A stretch of 64,000 nucleotides of DNA, taken from Phaeocystidibacter marisrubri. GTDB taxonomy: Bacteria; Bacteroidota; Bacteroidia; Flavobacteriales; Schleiferiaceae. The notes beneath the pieces are model-generated. The model saw nothing but the letters and a program-made list of their open reading frames with translations. It was not told the DNA's origin and did no database searches. Within the stretch, counting starts at the first letter, position 1, and every line of letters begins with the position of its first letter. Shown piece after piece: positions 1 to 8,293 of this stretch. The position numbers were made by a program, and so were the translations under genes. The DNA is taken from contig NZ_WBVQ01000001.1 of assembly GCF_008933165.1 (NCBI RefSeq), forward strand, positions 868,001 to 932,000. The letters are read 5' to 3'.

Positions 1-229
1 TGGCTTTGGTAGGGGAGTGCCCTGTATCTTCTTCCACCTCCGTCTTGGGAGCCTCTAAGTCGCTGGATTGTCCAAATCGGAAGAGATTGGGGTCGGCTTC
101 CAAGTTGGGCAATTCGTGGATAGAATCGTTTTCGGTTTCTCCCTCTTCTACTTGAGCGGTGCCAGAAAACGACAACAGCAGCACAAAGGCCGCTGTCAAA
201 AAGGGTAGGATGTTATTCGAATGTCTCAA
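1..229 (-). CDS. DUF5683-like secreted or membrane protein, N-terminal part (runs off window)
   Basis: Reading the minus strand from 229, a TTG codon overlaps the parB stop by four bases (TTGA) and opens a frame that stays open to the window edge; an in-frame stop lies just upstream, so no ATG is available. The first ~25 residues are a hydrophobic signal sequence (core LPFLTAAFVLLLSFSG, then TAQ), followed by an acidic, low-complexity stretch. In Flavobacteriales a DUF5683 protein commonly follows parB and precedes dapB and lepB; the position fits, but the conserved part lies outside the window. The family name therefore rests on context, while signal peptide and coupling to parB are seen directly. 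Confidence 0.6.
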   Translation of the reverse strand, partial: MRHSNNILPFLTAAFVLLLSFSGTAQVEEGETENDSIHELPNLEADPNLFRFGQSSDLEAPKTEVEEDTGHSPTKA

Positions 230-1116
230 CGGTTGATCAACTCAAGGATTCGTTCTAAATCTCGATCGGAATCGAACTTAATAACGAGACTTCCTTTGCC
301 TTTCGCATTTCTCTTCACCTCAACATTGGAATCGAAGTATCCGGCCAATTGGCTGCGGATATCGCGAATGGCAGGTGGAAGTTCATCCTGAACCGGTTTT
401 GATTCTGGTTTAGGGTCTTTCATCTGACGTACGCGTTCTTCTACTTGACGTACGCTCAAGTCTTCCGCAATGATGTCGCGGTAAATCTTGAGTTGTTCCG
501 TTTCATCTTCAATATTCACCAAGGCACGAGCGTGTCCCATGCTCAACATTCTATCGCGGATACCCGCTTGAATGAGCGGTTGAAGTTTGAGTAGACGAAG
601 GTAATTTGTAACGGTAGAACGCTTTTTCCCAACACGATCGCTCATTTGCTCCTGTGTAAGGTTACATTCTTCGATAAGTCGCTTGTAGCTCAATGCTATT
701 TCAATGGCATCGAGGTCTTGACGTTGGATATTTTCCACCAAGGCCATCTCCAACATCGCCTGATCATCTGCCAAGCGAATGTAGGCAGGGATTGCCTTGA
801 GTCCGGCCAATTTACTGGCGCGGAATCTTCGCTCACCTGAAATGAGCTGGTATTCGTTGAATCCAACTTTGCGAACGGTAATCGGTTGAACAATCCCCAA
901 TTCGCTAATGGAATTCGATAAATCCTCCAAGGCCTCTTTGTCAAAATGCGTACGAGGCTGGAATGGATTTACTTCAATACTGTCAATATCAATCTCCGCA
1001 ATATGACCTACCACTTCTGGTGCGCGTTCATCTTGTGCTGAACTCACATCTGACGATGGATCTTTGAGGAGGGCGGAAAGTCCCTTTCCGAGTGCGGGCT
1101 TTTTCTTTGCGGTCAT
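226..1116 (-). CDS. parB: Chromosome partitioning protein ParB
   Basis: ParB is the CTP-dependent clamp that loads at parS sites near the origin and works with ParA to segregate chromosomes. The 296-residue protein has the usual layout: a basic N-terminus (KKKPALGKGLSALL) that contacts ParA, the ParB/Srx catalytic core with NPFQPR near residue 50 and the GERRFRA motif near residue 95, a helix-turn-helix around residues 150-175 (EQMSDRVGKKRSTVTNYLRL), and a C-terminal dimerisation domain. It begins one base after the parA stop, so the two genes are co-transcribed. A complete parS sequence was not found nearby. Confidence 0.96.
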   Translation of the reverse strand: MTAKKKPALGKGLSALLKDPSSDVSSAQDERAPEVVGHIAEIDIDSIEVNPFQPRTHFDKEALEDLSNSISELGIVQPITVRKVGFNEYQLISGERRFRASKLAGLKAIPAYIRLADDQAMLEMALVENIQRQDLDAIEIALSYKRLIEECNLTQEQMSDRVGKKRSTVTNYLRLLKLQPLIQAGIRDRMLSMGHARALVNIEDETEQLKIYRDIIAEDLSVRQVEERVRQMKDPKPESKPVQDELPPAIRDIRSQLAGYFDSNVEVKRNAKGKGSLVIKFDSDRDLERILELINR

Positions 1117-1117
1117 C

Positions 1118-1909
1118 TTATGCTTCTGCAGTTGCTTTTTGGGCGCTGCCGTTACGCGACAGGAATTCGCGGGCTAAATTAAGATAATTCACCGCTCCAT
1201 TGCTCGTTGCATCGTACATGATGATGGATTCACCAAAGCTAGGAGCTTCACTCAAGCGCACATTGCGTTGAATGATGGTGTCGAATACCATTTGTTGAAA
1301 GTGATTCTTCACTTCGTCTACTACTTGATTGCTCAAGCGCAAACGCTGATCGTACATGGTAAGCAGTAGCCCTTCAATATCGAGATCGGGGTTGTGCAAT
1401 TGTTGAATGCTCTTGATGGTGTTGAGTAGCTTACCCAAACCTTCGAGTGCAAAATATTCACATTGAATAGGAACAATGACTGAATCGGCTGCAGTAAGAG
1501 CATTAATGGTAATCAAACCGAGTGAAGGCGCGCAGTCGATTAGAATTACATCGTAAGCTTCGCGAACGTTCTTCAATGCTGATTTGAGCATGTACTCGCG
1601 ACGATCTTTGTCTACCAATTCGATTTCTACGGCAACCAAATCTAGGTGAGCCGGAACCAAGTCTACATTTGGAGTTTCCGTTTTGAGGATGATATCCTTA
1701 ACGTCAGCCTCGTGTTCGATGGCTTGGTAGGTTCCGAGTTGGATATTGTCTGGATCGAAACCCAAAGCAGAGGTTGCGTTTGCCTGTGGATCTGCATCAA
1801 TCAACAATACCTTTTGCTCCAAAACGCCCAGTGATGCAGCTAAGTTTACTGCAGTTGTCGTTTTTCCTACACCGCCTTTTTGATTCGCTATTGCAACGAT
1901 TTTACCCAT
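1118..1909 (-). CDS. parA: Chromosome partitioning ATPase ParA (Soj)
   Basis: ParA/Soj is a Walker-type ATPase that binds nucleoid DNA and moves ParB-parS complexes. The 263-residue product starts MGKIVAIANQKGGVGKTT, carrying the deviant Walker A (KGGVGKTT, residues 11-18) with the signature lysine of the ParA/MinD family. It continues with DADPQANAT (A' motif) and DCAPSLG (Walker B). Length is normal for chromosomal Soj. It is the first gene of the minus-strand parA-parB operon; its promoter should lie in 1910-2062, which also holds an inverted repeat. This gene pair usually sits near the replication origin. Confidence 0.97.
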   Translation of the reverse strand: MGKIVAIANQKGGVGKTTTAVNLAASLGVLEQKVLLIDADPQANATSALGFDPDNIQLGTYQAIEHEADVKDIILKTETPNVDLVPAHLDLVAVEIELVDKDRREYMLKSALKNVREAYDVILIDCAPSLGLITINALTAADSVIVPIQCEYFALEGLGKLLNTIKSIQQLHNPDLDIEGLLLTMYDQRLRLSNQVVDEVKNHFQQMVFDTIIQRNVRLSEAPSFGESIIMYDATSNGAVNYLNLAREFLSRNGSAQKATAEA

Positions 1910-1952
1910 TCTCGGTTATATTTCTGAATTTCGCCTTTTATCTCTTGCACAG

Positions 1953-2002
1953 AGAGGTGTTGTGAACTTCATCCGTGATCGAAATTAGGTTGACACACCT
2001 CT
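1953..2002. repeat. Inverted repeat in the parA upstream region
   Basis: AGAGGTGT (1953-1960) and ACACCTCT (1995-2002) are perfect 8-base inverted arms, extended imperfectly inward (TGTGAAC / GTTGACA), with a loop of about 34 bases and a short T-run after the right arm. The element sits between divergent genes, so an operator or 5' UTR structure of parA is more likely than a terminator. Function is inferred. Confidence 0.4.
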
Positions 2003-2098
2003 TTTTGAGACCGGATAAAAGTACAAAAGTCATTTGGGGGCAAAAGGTAAGAATCGCCTCACGTGACCGAATTTTATGAACAGATATCTCGATTTTCG

Positions 2099-2620
2099 AT
2101 GATCACAATTATATGCGCAACCAACCGTCCGAAGAACCAAACACTTAAGGTGGTTTCAACTTACGAAAGACTCCTGAAAGAAGCGGGGGAAGACCCCATT
2201 ATTTTCCGAATGGATGAATTGCCCAACGATTTTATTGTTTCGGACTTGTTTGGACAAAGAAGTGCAGAAGTAGAGGCGTTGTTGGAAAGCAAAATCATAC
2301 CTGCCAAACGCTTTATCATCATTGCTCCAGAGTACAATGGCAGTTACCCCGGAATTTTTAAAACTTTCTTAGACGGTGTAGATCCTGCTATGTGGGTAGG
2401 GAAAAAGGTCGCTTTGGTTGGCGTTGCCACCGGAAGAGCGGGAAACCTTCGAGGAATGGATCACCTCACGGGAGTGTTGCACTATTTAAAGATGGAGGTA
2501 TTCTCCAACAAGGTTCCCATTTCCAGATTACACGATCTCCTCGATGAAGATGACACGATTGTAGACGATGAAACACTTCGGGTACTCCAATTGCAGATGG
2601 ATGGGTTTATGAGGTTTTAG
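2099..2620 (+). CDS. NAD(P)H-dependent FMN reductase family flavoprotein
   Basis: A flavodoxin-fold NAD(P)H-dependent oxidoreductase of the FMN-reductase/azoreductase superfamily, probably a soluble quinone or flavin reductase; the substrate cannot be deduced. The start MITIICATNRP gives a beta strand and phosphate-binding loop at the very N-terminus, as expected. The family's PEYNGSYPG segment (flavin-contacting loop, near residue 83) and a G-rich loop VGVATGRAGNLRG follow. The frame is open from a GTG at 2063, but the ATG at 2099 is preferred because it places the first strand at the N-terminus and yields the normal length of 173 residues. It is transcribed away from parA and has no obvious operon partner. 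Confidence 0.8.
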   Translation: MITIICATNRPKNQTLKVVSTYERLLKEAGEDPIIFRMDELPNDFIVSDLFGQRSAEVEALLESKIIPAKRFIIIAPEYNGSYPGIFKTFLDGVDPAMWVGKKVALVGVATGRAGNLRGMDHLTGVLHYLKMEVFSNKVPISRLHDLLDEDDTIVDDETLRVLQLQMDGFMRF

Positions 2621-2745
2621 ATAACTGGTTCCAACACCGCACGCAGTACTCCGACTCCACAACACTCTCCCTAAGTACCATTTGTCACATAACCCTTGGC
2701 ACCTCAGGGCTACTTTTACGTGTTTAACCACTTAGCCTGACTGCC

Positions 2746-4374
2746 ATGAACCTTACTTTTCACGGTGTTCGTTCGATTTTAGCTGCGTTTATGATAACCC
2801 TTTCCACAGGGTCTATAGCGCAAACTGTACCCTTCGAAGTCCGTTTACATCCTATTTCCATTCCCAATCTAGGAGGACTCCAATCCTATGCCTTTGGTCA
2901 GGCAAATGGAAAATGGCTGATTGTGGGAGGACGACTAGATGGATTGCACAGACGACAACCGTGGGCCTCTTTCGATGTTGCCGGGCACAATAATCAGTTG
3001 ATGGTTATTGACCCTGTAGGGTTACAAGTGTGGACCGCTTCACTATTGAGTTTGCCAGCTTCCATTCGTGAGCAATTGAGCTCAACGAATATGGAACACT
3101 ATCAAGAAGGAGATTACTTGTATTGTTTAGGAGGCTATGGCTACAGCGCCACTCAGGCTGCCCATACTACCTACGACAAACTGACTGCGATACACGTTCC
3201 CAATGTGATCAATGCTGTGATCAATAACACCTCTTTCACCAGTGATATCCGCCAAATTACAGATGCTCAGTTTCAAGTGACGGGAGGTCAGCTTAGGAAG
3301 ATCAATGACACCTACTATCTTTTAGGGGGGCAAAAGTTTTTGGGGAGTTACAATCCCATGGGGCCGAACCACGGACCTGGTTTTACACAGGTTTATACCA
3401 ATGCGATTCGGAAGTTTAAATTGACGGACGATGGTACAACGTTGGTAGTTAATCACTTGACAGCCTACGTAAGCAGTGCCGATCTACATCGCCGTGACTA
3501 CAATGCAGAACCCCAAATATTACCCAATGGAGAGCAAGGGGTGACGATGTTTTCTGGTGTTTTTCAAGTCCATGCAGACATTCCTTATCTAAGCTCGGTA
3601 ACCGTTGATTCTACAGGTTTTGCGGTAGACGCTGGATTCCAACAATATTACAATCACTACCATTGTCCAACATTGCCCTTGTATTCGTCTAGTCAGAATG
3701 AGATGCACACTGTGTTTTTTGGTGGAATTGCACAGTATTACGACCAAGCAGGAACCTTGGTTCAAGACAATAATGTTCCTTTTGTGAAGACTATTGCTCG
3801 GGTAACTAGAGAGGCCAATGGCACGATGACTGAATACAAACTCCCCGTTGAAATGCCTGCCCTTCTTGGCGCAGGGGCTGAGTTCATTCCGAATATAAAC
3901 TTCCCACATTTTAGCAATTTTGTTTTTGAGTTGGATAGCTTGACCCAGGACAGTGTACTTGTGGGGTATATCTACGGAGGCATTTCAAGTTCACAGCCCA
4001 ATATTTTCTTTGTGAACGATGGTTCGCAAAGTGCAGCCAGTGCGCAGATCTATGCCGTATATCTCTCACTTCCAAAATCAGTAGGTGTGGATGAGATAAA
4101 TCCGTCAAGTAACGATCCATTGCAATTTGAGCTCTATCCCAATCCCAGTTCTGGAAAGCTCAACTTACGCTTTCACCTCCAAGAGAGTCAAACCGTAGCA
4201 CTGCGTCTCCACGATGCTTACGGAAAACTGATCGAATCCAACGAACTTCTTCAAGTTGCGATTGGGGAGAATCACATTGAGCACTCATTCAGCGAGCTTA
4301 AAAGTGGGGGAGTGTACTTTGTTACTCTTGTAGTTGGAGATGTGGAAGTCAGAAGAAAGTTGATACTGGAGTGA
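2746..4374 (+). CDS. Secreted kelch-like protein with T9SS type A sorting domain
   Basis: A 542-residue exported protein of unknown activity. Residues 1-26 form a signal peptide ending STGSIAQ. The body contains several kelch-like blade motifs with paired glycines (WLIVGGR, YLYCLGGYGYS, YYLLGGQKF, VFFGGIAQYY), suggesting a beta-propeller. The C-terminal ~80 residues are a type IX secretion sorting domain (LYPNPSSGKLNLRF, ending in a beta strand RRKLILE), so the protein should cross the outer membrane and be attached to the surface or released. No enzyme motif was recognised; a binding role is possible. It is apparently monocistronic. Confidence 0.85.
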   Translation: MNLTFHGVRSILAAFMITLSTGSIAQTVPFEVRLHPISIPNLGGLQSYAFGQANGKWLIVGGRLDGLHRRQPWASFDVAGHNNQLMVIDPVGLQVWTASLLSLPASIREQLSSTNMEHYQEGDYLYCLGGYGYSATQAAHTTYDKLTAIHVPNVINAVINNTSFTSDIRQITDAQFQVTGGQLRKINDTYYLLGGQKFLGSYNPMGPNHGPGFTQVYTNAIRKFKLTDDGTTLVVNHLTAYVSSADLHRRDYNAEPQILPNGEQGVTMFSGVFQVHADIPYLSSVTVDSTGFAVDAGFQQYYNHYHCPTLPLYSSSQNEMHTVFFGGIAQYYDQAGTLVQDNNVPFVKTIARVTREANGTMTEYKLPVEMPALLGAGAEFIPNINFPHFSNFVFELDSLTQDSVLVGYIYGGISSSQPNIFFVNDGSQSAASAQIYAVYLSLPKSVGVDEINPSSNDPLQFELYPNPSSGKLNLRFHLQESQTVALRLHDAYGKLIESNELLQVAIGENHIEHSFSELKSGGVYFVTLVVGDVEVRRKLILE

Positions 4375-4395
4375 TAAGTGCTACTTTCGTGAAAG

Positions 4396-4881
4396 ATGAA
4401 TCTAGCTTCTCTCTTTTTGACTCGCAGCCCTAAGCGATTGATATTTTTCGCATTGTTGCCTTTGTTGATTGGCTTCGGCGTGTTTTTGATCACCGCTCGA
4501 AGTGTATCTCCTATGGTGGGTTACGCTATTTTATTGTTCTCAGCGGCTCTCTCGCAAACAGCCTTCATTCTTTATACAACCGCACTATCTTTCTGGATTT
4601 CAGGAAGGAGTATACCTTTAATAGTCACCACCTCTTTCAATGTTGTATGTCAATTTTGGATCATCGTGTTCCTTGTTCTACAAGTTGATGGAGGCAAAAT
4701 GCTCTTTGCGTTCGCTCAAATGGTTCAAATTATCTGGAGTTCAATTGTGACTCATAGATGGTTGACATCAGAAGGGCAGAAATATGGCATTCTAGATTTT
4801 ATTATTACGACATGCGTAACTGCCATTCCACTTGTTGGAGCATGGAACCTGCATTGGAGAGGGCGGTTATTGCAGAGTTGA
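4396..4881 (+). CDS. Hypothetical four-helix membrane protein
   Basis: A 161-residue protein not assigned to a family. About four hydrophobic segments are visible: residues ~15-33 (IFFALLPLLIGFGVFLI), ~42-65, ~75-98 and ~133-150. There is no signal-peptide cleavage pattern and no conserved catalytic motif. It follows the T9SS gene on the same strand by 21 bp and precedes another membrane-protein gene, so the pair may be an accessory unit. Confidence 0.6.
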   Translation: MNLASLFLTRSPKRLIFFALLPLLIGFGVFLITARSVSPMVGYAILLFSAALSQTAFILYTTALSFWISGRSIPLIVTTSFNVVCQFWIIVFLVLQVDGGKMLFAFAQMVQIIWSSIVTHRWLTSEGQKYGILDFIITTCVTAIPLVGAWNLHWRGRLLQS

Positions 4882-4969
4882 ACGTTCGGTTTACTAAGTA
4901 TTATGTTGTGGTTCTTATGGTTTGAATTGCCTAATTCTACCATTTGGAGTTCGATGCCCATTTAATCAA

Positions 4970-5569
4970 ATGACAATAGTTTTTCTTTTTGCAGTTTTGA
5001 TCTTAGCGCTCAATTTTCTTCCAGGACTTTGGAAAGAGCGACTAGTTGGGGTTGAAAAGTACATTTGGGTCTTGTGGCTAGGGCTGTCACTCATTTATAT
5101 CCTTTTGGTCTTCGGGATGCTCCATTTAAAGGTAGAGCCTCGTGGAGCGTACACTAAGCAAGTCGTTTCACTCATGTTAGCTGCTCTAACTGTCATAATC
5201 TTTGCCACATTGCGTAATACTTGGAAGAAGATTGGATTTATTGCGATTGCCCTCCCGCTACTTTTCATCCAAGCCATCATCTTTCCAGTAGGGGTAACCA
5301 CTTTGTCTTTACCGATTTCCAACAATAGGAGTGTAGAATTACTGTCGGGTGGATTCATTGCATGTGGTGAATCGATTCGAGTAGTTGAGTACAAATATCT
5401 CCTCTTCAAAAAAGAGGTTTTTGAGAACAGTTCTCTGTGTTTAACGGGAGTTGACAAATTGGAATTAGGTGATGCTGAAGGAGAGGTCCTCATTTATCAT
5501 TCTGGTGAATTTGATGTTGAGAATCCTTATCGGTATCTATTACCAAGCACTCTAGCACAGCCCTTGTGA
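4970..5569 (+). CDS. Hypothetical membrane protein whose 3' end runs into a repeat array
   Basis: A 199-residue protein with an N-terminal hydrophobic segment (TIVFLFAVLILALNFLPGLW) and further segments at about residues 24-46, 60-75 and 85-105, followed by a soluble C-terminal third. The frame extends upstream to a TTG at 4922, but the ATG at 4970 places the first membrane helix at the N-terminus. No family is recognised. The last five codons and the stop lie inside the first unit of the 45-bp repeat array, so the present C-terminus (LAQPL) is probably supplied by repeat sequence. Confidence 0.55.
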   Translation: MTIVFLFAVLILALNFLPGLWKERLVGVEKYIWVLWLGLSLIYILLVFGMLHLKVEPRGAYTKQVVSLMLAALTVIIFATLRNTWKKIGFIAIALPLLFIQAIIFPVGVTTLSLPISNNRSVELLSGGFIACGESIRVVEYKYLLFKKEVFENSSLCLTGVDKLELGDAEGEVLIYHSGEFDVENPYRYLLPSTLAQPL

Positions 5570-5790
5570 AACCCCTGCGTTAGCCCTTACGAAGTCCCTG
5601 CACAGCCCTTGTGAACCCCCTGCATTAGCCCTTACGCCGTCCCTGCTCAGCCCTTGTGAACCCCCTGCGTTAGCCCTTACGTCGTCCCTGCACAGCCCTT
5701 GTGAAACCCCTGCGTTAGCCCTTACGCAGTCCCTGCGTAGCCCTTGTGAAACCCCTGCATTAGCCCTTACGCAGTCCTTGCACAGCCTCC
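5555..5790. repeat. 45-bp tandem repeat array with AGCCCTT hairpin half-units
   Basis: Five contiguous units begin at 5555, 5600, 5645, 5690 and 5735, exactly 45 bp apart, with a partial sixth from 5780. Units differ by a few substitutions. Each unit holds two related halves of ~22-23 bp, both built around AGCCCTT: one has CACA/TGTG arms and the other GCGT/ACGC arms, extended to CTGCGT/ACGCAG where the unit ends in CAG. There are no unique spacers, so this is not a CRISPR array. It fills the convergent gap between the membrane-protein gene and the (p)ppGpp gene and overlaps the end of the former. Confidence 0.93.
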
Positions 5791-8007
5791 TTACCTCGTA
5801 GCAAACTTTCTCTCCACGCTCACCACACCTTCAACCTTCTTTAGTTTGTCCATAACATTGTTGAGGTGAATGCGGTCTTCTACAACTACGGTAATATTTC
5901 CTTCAAAAACACCATCTTCTCCGGCAATGCTGATGGAGCGGATGTTAACGTTGAGGTCGTTGGAAATAATTTGGGTGACCTTATTAACGAGACCCACGGT
6001 ATCAATCCCTTTGATCACAAGGTTGGCAATGAAGCTGCTGGCTTCTGTTTTCACCCATTTCGCACGGATGGTACGGTTCGCAAACTTGCTCTGCATGCTA
6101 ATGGCATTCGGGCAATCAGAACGGTGGACTTTGATCCCTTCGTTTGCAGTGACAAAGCCGAATACCTCATCGCCTGAAATGGGGTTACAACACTTGGCCA
6201 GCTTGTATTCGAGAATTTCTTCGTTGGGACCAAATACAAGGGTGCTTCCAACAACATCCTTCTTCTCGGTGTCTTTTACCTGTGGTTGTCGACGAATTTT
6301 GCTCTTTAGATACTGATAAATTCCACCTTGGGTTTCCTTGGCGAACTCCTTCAACATTTTATTGTCTACAATGCCCATTCCTGCTTTGTAGAAGAGTTCG
6401 TTCGGGTTTTTAAAACCAAAGTGGTTTACCATGCGTTGAACATTGCTCTCCGTCATCTTGACTTTGATGAAGTTCAACTTGCGTTCGAGCACAGCGCGAC
6501 CTTTGTCGATCATGCGGTTGTAATCGTCTTTCAAGCTCTGCTTGATCTTGGATCTAGCGCGTGAAGTTTGGACGTAATTCAACCAATCTTCCTTTGGCTT
6601 TTGCTTTTGGGAAGTAATGATTTCAACCTGATCTCCACTCTTGAGTTTAAAGCTCAATGGCACGAGTTTGCCGTTCACCTTAGCGCCTAAGGTATGCAGG
6701 CCAATATCTGTGTGAATGTCGAATGCGAAGTCGAGTGGGGAAGAGTTCTTCGGCAAGTTTCGCATATCTCCTTGTGGAGTAAATACGAAAATCTCATCGC
6801 TGAAGAGTTGCATTTTAAAGCTGTCTACAAACTCAACAGCACTCGATTCAGGATTCTCAAGTAAATCGCGAACACGACTCAACCACTGATCTAGATTGTC
6901 ACTTGTGGCCTTATCTTCTTTGTACTTCCAATGAGCAGCGTAACCTTTCTCCGCAATTTCATCCATTCGCTTGGAACGGATTTGAACCTCTACCCAGTGA
7001 CCCTCTGGTCCCATAACGGTGGTATGCAAAGATTCATAGCCATTCGATTTCGGCGCAGAAATCCAATCTCTCAGTCGGTCGGGATTGGGGCGATAGAAAT
7101 CGGTAACGATAGAATACACTCTCCAACAGTCGGCTTTCTCCTGATCAGGTGGTGAATCAACAATAATCCGCATGGCGAATTTGTCGTACACTTCATCAAA
7201 GCTCACACCTTGGTTGATCATCTTTCTACGAATGGAGAAGATGCTCTTTGTGCGTTCTTTTATGGTGAATTCAAACGACTCCTTCTTCAGACTATCTCTG
7301 ATTTTAGAGGAGAAGCGCTTCAGGTATTTCATTTCACCAGCGCGACTTGCCTTTATCTTGAGCGCAATGTCTCGATAGACTTCAGGTTCGGTATATTTTA
7401 GTGATAGGTCTTCAAGCTCCGACTTGATGGTGTACAGACCAATTCTATGCGCTAGTGGGGCAAAGATGAAAAGCGTTTCACTCGCAATCTTTAGTTGCTT
7501 GTGGTGTGGCATGCTTTCCATCGTACGCATATTGTGTAAACGGTCGGCAATCTTGATAAGAATAACACGCAAATCATCTGAGATGGTGAGCAGGAGCTTT
7601 CTGAAATTCTCCGCTTGAGCACTGATGTTTTGATCAAATACCCCCGACATTTTCGTGAGGCCATCAATGATTCGAGCCACCTTCTCACCAAACAACCTCT
7701 CGATATCCTCCAACGTATAATCGGAGTCTTCTACCACATCATGGAGCAGAGCCGCCGCAATACTGGTTGGACCCAGTCCGATTTCTCGGGCAACGATAAT
7801 AGCTACTTCAATGGGGTGTAAAATATACGGTTCGCCACTCTTGCGCTTTACACCATTGTGTGCATCAAGCGCCAAGTTAAAGGCTCTGCGAATCATCTTC
7901 TTGTCTTTGGCATCTGCCTTTCCTTCCATAGAGCGAAGAAGTGCTCTATAGCGATTGATGATTTCAGCTCTGTCTTTATCGTGTTGAACGGATTTGGTGT
8001 CTTCCAT
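5791..8007 (-). CDS. Bifunctional (p)ppGpp synthetase/hydrolase (Rel/SpoT type)
   Basis: This long RSH enzyme (738 residues) makes and degrades the alarmone (p)ppGpp. The N-terminal HD hydrolase domain is intact (ALLHDVVEDSD, His89-Asp90), as is the second motif KIADRLHNMRTM. The synthetase domain keeps YDKFAMRIIV, GYESLHTTV and EVQIRS with AEKGYAAHWKYKE. A TGS domain (IFVFTPQGD) and a C-terminal ACT domain (VIKGIDTVGLVNKVTQ) follow. Both catalytic halves look active, as expected where a single long RSH serves the cell. It is transcribed alone towards the repeat array. Confidence 0.96.
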   Translation of the reverse strand: MEDTKSVQHDKDRAEIINRYRALLRSMEGKADAKDKKMIRRAFNLALDAHNGVKRKSGEPYILHPIEVAIIVAREIGLGPTSIAAALLHDVVEDSDYTLEDIERLFGEKVARIIDGLTKMSGVFDQNISAQAENFRKLLLTISDDLRVILIKIADRLHNMRTMESMPHHKQLKIASETLFIFAPLAHRIGLYTIKSELEDLSLKYTEPEVYRDIALKIKASRAGEMKYLKRFSSKIRDSLKKESFEFTIKERTKSIFSIRRKMINQGVSFDEVYDKFAMRIIVDSPPDQEKADCWRVYSIVTDFYRPNPDRLRDWISAPKSNGYESLHTTVMGPEGHWVEVQIRSKRMDEIAEKGYAAHWKYKEDKATSDNLDQWLSRVRDLLENPESSAVEFVDSFKMQLFSDEIFVFTPQGDMRNLPKNSSPLDFAFDIHTDIGLHTLGAKVNGKLVPLSFKLKSGDQVEIITSQKQKPKEDWLNYVQTSRARSKIKQSLKDDYNRMIDKGRAVLERKLNFIKVKMTESNVQRMVNHFGFKNPNELFYKAGMGIVDNKMLKEFAKETQGGIYQYLKSKIRRQPQVKDTEKKDVVGSTLVFGPNEEILEYKLAKCCNPISGDEVFGFVTANEGIKVHRSDCPNAISMQSKFANRTIRAKWVKTEASSFIANLVIKGIDTVGLVNKVTQIISNDLNVNIRSISIAGEDGVFEGNITVVVEDRIHLNNVMDKLKKVEGVVSVERKFATR

Positions 8008-8117
8008 TAAAGTTGCCCTTTAGAAGGGGTGAAATTAGATTTTATTCTCGATGATTCTAAAAAGATAGACTTTCTGAATTATAACAAGAAAGATACTAAA
8101 AATGTGCGCCTGTTTTG

Positions 8118-8144
8118 ATGGTGTATACAGGGCAGATGCACCAT
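8118..8144. repeat. Short hairpin in the intergenic region before the G8-domain gene
   Basis: ATGGTGTAT (8118-8126) and ATGCACCAT (8136-8144) pair over nine positions with one G-T wobble around a nine-base loop. It lies in the 286-bp gap (8008-8293) between divergent genes. No convincing promoter or RNA gene was recognised in the rest of that gap. Confidence 0.35.
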
Positions 8145-8293
8145 AGATAGTGAAAATGAGAAGTGATCGAGTAGGGTGTTGATTATCAATTTATTCCCTT
8201 CAAATTGCATTTATCATCTAGTTTCATTTGATACCATTATATGTGGATGTAACTTGAGAACTCTCAATTATTAACTCTCTTAATTCTAACCTT

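Noticed and set aside
2057-2069. parS centromere site
   Set aside because: Only the central TCACGTGA matches; the flanking bases differ from the 16-bp consensus.
5555-5790. CRISPR array
   Set aside because: Units are contiguous and similar along their whole 45 bp; no unique spacers and no cas genes nearby.
5866-7821. Several plus-strand frames of 60-148 codons opposite the (p)ppGpp gene
   Set aside because: They are antisense shadows of a strongly conserved gene with no family features.
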